Of a DNA stretch of 64,000 bases, positions 60,410 to 64,000 are shown one piece after another. Position numbers and translations under genes: made by a program. Below the pieces are notes generated by a model. That model saw nothing but the letters and a program-made list of their open reading frames with translations, did no database searches and had not been told where the DNA came from. Source of the DNA: Actinomycetota bacterium (GTDB lineage Bacteria > Actinomycetota > Acidimicrobiia > Acidimicrobiales > UBA8592); assembly GCA_002715425.1 (NCBI GenBank), contig PAYW01000009.1, positions 34,143 through 98,142 on the forward strand, given 5' to 3'. Every line of letters begins with the position of its first letter. Within the stretch, counting starts at the first letter, position 1.

Positions 60410-61561
60410 CTACCGATCTTCCATACGTAGGCGACCGTCAACAAATGATAATGAAGCCGAACCTTCTACTAGCTTTTTAATCGGGACTCCAACGTATTCA
60501 TTTCGCCATCCTACAGACAGCCTTGATTGGCCATCTCCTCGCAACAGTGTTTCGATATCTGCTCTGGTTCCAAGAAGAGCTGGGTCTAAATCACTATCCT
60601 TTGCGAATTGTGCTAGCCATGCGGAAATCAGGGCGACTGCTGGTCGCAAGTTAGGGTCTAGCTGCTTCTCATTCTTTTCCATAGGAAGATCTACTTTTTT
60701 ATCCTTCCCATGAGAGACGAGTTCTAGCATTTTCCGGGCACGTTCATCAGTAAATCGTCTCTTGTCTACTCCTCTAACGTTTATCAGTTGATCAATAGTT
60801 TTTGGCAATCTCTGAGAAATACTCACCACCGCTATATCTGAAAGAATAAATCGCACAGGGACATCAAGTGACTGAGCTTCCGTCTCTCTCCATTCAGCAA
60901 TTGACTGAGCGACCGCTCTTCCTTCTGCCCCCAAATGCCGAGTTTCTTTTATCCTAATCCACGACTCGCTTGGGTCTTTCGAGCCATTCATTCGACTCTT
61001 AATTATCTCAAACTCGTCTTTGGCCCATTCAAGTCTCTCGCGTTTGATGAGTTGAGTTGTAAGGATCTTGTAGATCTCCAATAAGTCCGCCACGTCCGCA
61101 GCTGCATATTCAATTTGGCGCTTTGATAAAGGGCGTTGAAGCCAATCGGTCAGGCGTTCACCTTTGGGTAATTTTTTCTTCAAATACCTTTCATGTAGTG
61201 CCGACAATGAAGGAGTTCGGAGTCCAAGAAAACCTGCAGCTATTTGTGTATCGAATATTTCTTGGGGCCTAGCCTTGCAGTAATGTTGGAGGACCTCAAG
61301 ATCTTGAGCGCATGCATGCATGACAGCAATTTGCTGCGAGTTAAATAGTTCTTGAAGTGGGCTAAGCGAAATAGCTGTTGGGTCAACTAGAGCAACTCCA
61401 GTTCCATAATTTATCTGAACAAGAGCCAATTTCGGATAGTAGCTTTTCTCTCGATGGAATTCTGTATCTAACGCATATGCTTCGAGTTTGAGGCATTGGT
61501 CTATCACTGACAGCAAGTCGCTGCTATCGGTAATTAATTTAGTTCTATCCATACTTGACAT
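60410..61561 (-). CDS. rnd: Ribonuclease D (DEDD exonuclease with HRDC)
   Basis: This is a 3'-5' exonuclease of 383 residues. The DEDDy active-site pattern is visible as ALDTEFHREKSYYP, MHACAQDLEVL and the YAAADVADLLEIY motif. The C-terminal half carries HRDC-like helices (VRFILSDIAVVSISQRLP, VRGVDKRRFTDERA). Length fits RNase D. Family members trim tRNA and other stable RNAs. It is 5 bases downstream of a rhodanese gene on the same strand. Confidence 0.92.
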   Translation of the reverse strand: MSSMDRTKLITDSSDLLSVIDQCLKLEAYALDTEFHREKSYYPKLALVQINYGTGVALVDPTAISLSPLQELFNSQQIAVMHACAQDLEVLQHYCKARPQEIFDTQIAAGFLGLRTPSLSALHERYLKKKLPKGERLTDWLQRPLSKRQIEYAAADVADLLEIYKILTTQLIKRERLEWAKDEFEIIKSRMNGSKDPSESWIRIKETRHLGAEGRAVAQSIAEWRETEAQSLDVPVRFILSDIAVVSISQRLPKTIDQLINVRGVDKRRFTDERARKMLELVSHGKDKKVDLPMEKNEKQLDPNLRPAVALISAWLAQFAKDSDLDPALLGTRADIETLLRGDGQSRLSVGWRNEYVGVPIKKLVEGSASLSFVDGRLRMEDR

Positions 61562-61566
61562 AACTA

Positions 61567-61920
61567 TTAAAACACTTCAGTGTCCTCAAAAGGGCCTCGG
61601 CTCACTGGGTATCCAGCTGTATTCCATGCGATGGTTCCGCCTATAACATTCACTGCGTCGAAGCCTTTGGAGTTTAAATACTCACATGCAACCATTGATC
61701 TGTTCCCAGAGGCACAAATTATAAATATTTGTTTCTCTTTCGGAAGAGTTGTAGCAGCATCAGGAATCTGCTCTAGAGGAAGCAGTTTAACCCCAGTCGC
61801 TCTTACCTCTATGAATTCGTACTCTTCACGGACATCGATAACGATGCTCTCGTCTGCAATTTCCTTGAGGTCTTCAACAGTAATTTCTCTTACCAACGGC
61901 TTTTCTAGTCCTTCACTCAA
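61567..61920 (-). CDS. Rhodanese-like domain protein
   Basis: This is a single-domain rhodanese of 117 residues. The active-site loop is ICASGNRSMVA, where Cys would carry a persulfide. The N-terminal VIDVREEYEF and final GGTIAWNTAGYPV are also typical. The start is a TTG at 61920 with GGAGGG at 61926-61931, replacing the longer frame that reads into mobA. It overlaps the mobA stop by 8 bases. The likely role is sulfur transfer. A link to molybdenum cofactor or thiouridine cannot be shown. Confidence 0.87.
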   Translation of the reverse strand: MSEGLEKPLVREITVEDLKEIADESIVIDVREEYEFIEVRATGVKLLPLEQIPDAATTLPKEKQIFIICASGNRSMVACEYLNSKGFDAVNVIGGTIAWNTAGYPVSRGPFEDTEVF

Positions 61921-62500
61921 TATTTCCCTCCAAGGTCGTTGTGTACTCGATAATGTCAGACTGTGTATTGGCATTGACAAATTTAGCATCATCTAATTCT
62001 AAGATTTCTAAAACATCTAAATCTTCAAGAACACTTTTGAGCGATCGCGAGCCAGCTTTGAACGCCGATTCTAGAACCTTTAAGCACGATACTTTCCACA
62101 ACGCAGTTAACACCTGAGGAACACCACCTGCCATTGGAATCGCTAGGTCAGCCATTTGGCTATATTCAAGGATTTTTCTAATGGTTGACCCGTCAATGGC
62201 CATCAAATCGTTAGATAAAACCATAGCCTGATCCAGACGCGCATTAAGTAGCCCGGTTACAAGCCCCCCCAAAGGCCCTTCACCTGGGTAACCATCTTCA
62301 ATAAAGCGTAAATCTTTCGCTTTCAATTCAAAGGGTTTCCCCCCAACAATCATCACCTCAGATGCTCCTGCTTCCATCAATGCATCGATAGCTGTTTCTA
62401 TTAAGGGACGTCCGAGAACATTCATTTCTCCCTTCGGAGTTCCCATCCTCGAAGAGCTACCGCCATTTAGAACTATGCCTGAAAATTTCACACGAGTCAT
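61913..62500 (-). CDS. mobA: Molybdenum cofactor guanylyltransferase MobA-like
   Basis: This is a nucleotidyltransferase of 195 residues with the signature LNGGSSSRMGTPKGEM near the N-terminus and LSNDLMAID later, where the Asp coordinates metal. MobA attaches GMP to molybdopterin to give the bis-MGD cofactor. The signature has TPKGEM instead of the more common xxKAxL, so a related nucleotidyltransferase is possible. The start at 62500 (ATG) is preferred over the TTG at 62515 that overlaps the DUF3151 gene. The rhodanese gene follows. Confidence 0.83.
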   Translation of the reverse strand: MTRVKFSGIVLNGGSSSRMGTPKGEMNVLGRPLIETAIDALMEAGASEVMIVGGKPFELKAKDLRFIEDGYPGEGPLGGLVTGLLNARLDQAMVLSNDLMAIDGSTIRKILEYSQMADLAIPMAGGVPQVLTALWKVSCLKVLESAFKAGSRSLKSVLEDLDVLEILELDDAKFVNANTQSDIIEYTTTLEGNIE

Positions 62501-62504
62501 CTGG

Positions 62505-62951
62505 TTATTCTTCAATAGTTGCGAATCTCTGCCATTCTGGTTCTAGCTGAAGAAGAAAGATAGTGCAGCGTTCTGACTCTGCAAAATCGCCGATCTGTTC
62601 AGAGATCCTTTGCAGCCCAGATAAACACTCCAGAAAAGCTCTATTGCTTGGGTGCTCCCAACGGACGTATCCCGATCCGCGCCAACCATTCTTCCTTAAA
62701 GCATCTAAGCCTCGGTGATATCCGACTCGGAATGCGGCATAGGACTCGATAATATCCCTGCCAGATGAACCCATAGTTTTCCAAACCTCAATTGAAGAAG
62801 GGAACCTTCCTGCGACTTGGTTAAGTTTTTCACGTTGAAGATTCTGATCGTCTAATTGCAAGGCGGCATCTAAAAGTTCAATTATTTCAGGGTTCTCTGG
62901 AGGCAAAACCGTTTCAGGAAGCCCATCTCTAGAGATCGAGATATTACTCAT
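62505..62951 (-). CDS. DUF3151 family protein
   Basis: This 148-residue protein has the family-defining stretches YAAFRVGYHRGLDALRKNGW and GSGYVRWEHPSNRAFLECL and the final CTIFLLQLEPEWQ. DUF3151 proteins are found mainly in actinobacteria, with no known function. The helical makeup suggests a TPR-like scaffold. The gene lies between the pyruvate kinase and mobA genes on the same strand, 4 bases before the mobA start. Confidence 0.9.
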   Translation of the reverse strand: MSNISISRDGLPETVLPPENPEIIELLDAALQLDDQNLQREKLNQVAGRFPSSIEVWKTMGSSGRDIIESYAAFRVGYHRGLDALRKNGWRGSGYVRWEHPSNRAFLECLSGLQRISEQIGDFAESERCTIFLLQLEPEWQRFATIEE

Positions 62952-62972
62952 ATACTCTTACTTTCCATCCCA

Positions 62973-64000
62973 TTAAACAACCCTCATAATTCTTAGAACA
63001 TCTGTCGCTGGGGAGTCTCCAGTTATTCCAGCGAGTACTCCGATTAAATCATTACTCTGGAGAATCCCTTCAGATTTGGCAGTAGCAATAGCATTACCAA
63101 TACGTTCTTCATATCCCATTGCTGCTTCAATGCAAAAAGGCGTGACCCCCCAACTCAAAGTAAGTTGTTGGGCGGTTCGCTCGTCCATTGTCATCCCCAG
63201 AATCGGAACATTTGGTCTAAATCGTGCCATCGATCGAACAGTAAACCCAGAACCTGAAATGCAAAGCAAGGCAGCTAAATCGAGTTCATTTGCAGCTCTC
63301 CACGTGGCCAAGGTCATAGCATCAGTTATTCCTTGAGAGCCTCCATTCCCTGAATCAGCGTCGCTTGATTGGCGGAGTTCAGCGACTCTTTCTGCCCAAC
63401 GGCCAAAATCAAATGACTGATCAGCTCTTTCAGCAATACGAGCCATCGTTTCCACACTTTCAACGGGATAACTACCAATTGCAGTTTCTCCTGAAAGCAT
63501 CACAGCTGATGTTCCGTCAAAAACAGCATTTGCAACGTCGGATGCCTCAGCTCTAGTCGGCGAAGAGGTGTTAATCATTGAGTCCAACATTTGGGTGGCA
63601 GTAATGACTGGCAACCCGCCGGCTATGCATTCAGCTATGATCTTTTTTTGCAGATGGGGAAGATCAGCTATCTCGAATTCTGTACCGAGGTCTCCTCGAG
63701 CGACCATTATTGCTGCAGATGCTTCAATAATACCCGTGAGGTTCTCAACAGCTGCGCGCGTTTCAATTTTTGCTACCACAAGTGGTCCTCTTGGGTGCGG
63801 CTCTGTCCCCACCCTCCTCACGTCGTGAGCTGACCGCACATACGAAACGGCTACCATATCGACGCCCTCCTCAACGAACGCATCCAATTTATGGAGGTCG
63901 TCATCTGTTGGAGTTGGCAAACTGAGCCTCTCTGAAGGTATCCGAATTCCAGGTCGCCCGTGAAGAATGCCTCCGCTTGTGACTGTTGCTTCTGCTTCGT
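62973..64000 (-). CDS. pyk: Pyruvate kinase (5' truncated by window edge)
   Basis: Pyruvate kinase makes pyruvate and ATP from PEP and ADP. The C-terminal 341 codons are visible. The frame runs to the window edge, and the first residues seen include the segment GGILHGRPGIRIPSERLSLP. Landmarks are VVAKIETRAAVENL (catalytic Lys), IMVARGDLGTE (metal-binding), VITATQMLDSM, and PTRAEASDVANAVFDGTSAVMLSGET. The C-terminal domain seen here has no obvious extra phosphohistidine domain. The gene's real start lies outside the window, beyond base 64000. Confidence 0.94.
   Translation of the reverse strand, partial: EAEATVTSGGILHGRPGIRIPSERLSLPTPTDDDLHKLDAFVEEGVDMVAVSYVRSAHDVRRVGTEPHPRGPLVVAKIETRAAVENLTGIIEASAAIMVARGDLGTEFEIADLPHLQKKIIAECIAGGLPVITATQMLDSMINTSSPTRAEASDVANAVFDGTSAVMLSGETAIGSYPVESVETMARIAERADQSFDFGRWAERVAELRQSSDADSGNGGSQGITDAMTLATWRAANELDLAALLCISGSGFTVRSMARFRPNVPILGMTMDERTAQQLTLSWGVTPFCIEAAMGYEERIGNAIATAKSEGILQSNDLIGVLAGITGDSPATDVLRIMRVV

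Noticed and set aside
60298..60480. Small plus-strand frame over the end of the RNase D gene
   Set aside because: It overlaps a clear gene, has no ribosome binding site and no recognisable content.
1..64000. CRISPR arrays, IS elements, prophage and integrase genes
   Set aside because: No regular spaced repeats, transposase, integrase, or terminal inverted repeats were found, and gene content is core-like throughout.
1..64000. rRNA and tRNA genes
   Set aside because: No conserved rRNA segments or cloverleaf-able stretches were found in the gaps. Most gaps are under 200 bases.

Overview
The window is a dense, AT-leaning bacterial chromosome segment with no mobile element, CRISPR array, rRNA or tRNA that I can see. 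The gene content points to a deep-branching actinobacterium, most plausibly an Acidimicrobiia-like and probably marine lineage. The evidence is a complete Pup-proteasome locus, mycothione reductase, a fused F420 synthase (fbiC), DUF3151 and PafB/PafC. The class-level placement is inference from gene content. Most genes have GTG, ATG or TTG starts with purine-rich ribosome binding sites, and many overlap by a few bases.

Layout. 1-10.8 kb: glycine cleavage genes gcvT and gcvP, with a tandem glycine riboswitch before gcvP. Interspersed are aroC, mycothione reductase, an SDR, a D-2-hydroxyacid dehydrogenase, an enoyl-CoA hydratase and a lipocalin-like protein. 10.9-15 kb: a siderophore-interacting flavoprotein, a HAD phosphatase, and a three-gene acyl-CoA operon (DUF35 protein, thiolase-like protein, enoyl-CoA hydratase). 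15.1-20.6 kb: a branched-chain-amino-acid-type ABC importer with a fused LivH-LivM permease. 20.6-28.5 kb: SDRs, a TesB thioesterase, an MFS exporter, a PEP-utilising mobile-domain protein, small membrane proteins and a luciferase-like monooxygenase. 28.5-32.4 kb: a thiBPQ thiamine importer under a TPP riboswitch. 32.5-36.9 kb: an unknown basic protein, a GNAT, an Asp-rich zinc ribbon protein, a two-domain ThyX-like protein and a lipid-kinase C-terminal-domain protein.

36.9-48.6 kb is the protein quality and export block, read on the minus strand in the order trmI, (divergent ferredoxin), mpa, dop, pup, prcB, prcA, pafA, pafB, pafC, lepB, tatA/B, tatC. Dop deamidates the GGQ-ending Pup, PafA ligates it to substrates, Mpa unfolds them and PrcAB degrades them. 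PafB and PafC are the DNA-damage regulators usually co-located with it. 48.6-54.2 kb: small membrane proteins, a Lon-substrate-domain protein, a PBP4-like protein with altered catalytic motifs, and a split NDP-forming acyl-CoA synthetase. 54.2-60.1 kb: transketolase, transaldolase, an HxlR regulator and fbiC, all on the plus strand. 60.1-64 kb: RNase D, rhodanese, mobA, DUF3151 and a 5'-truncated pyruvate kinase.

No single cluster looks like an entirely new defence or mobile system. The items most worth a second look are enzymes whose catalytic signatures have moved or disappeared: the ThyX-like tandem protein, the PBP4-like protein, and the thiolase with its Cys-poor DUF35 partner. A stand-alone PEP-utilising mobile-domain protein and several short conserved-looking proteins of unknown role also stand out.
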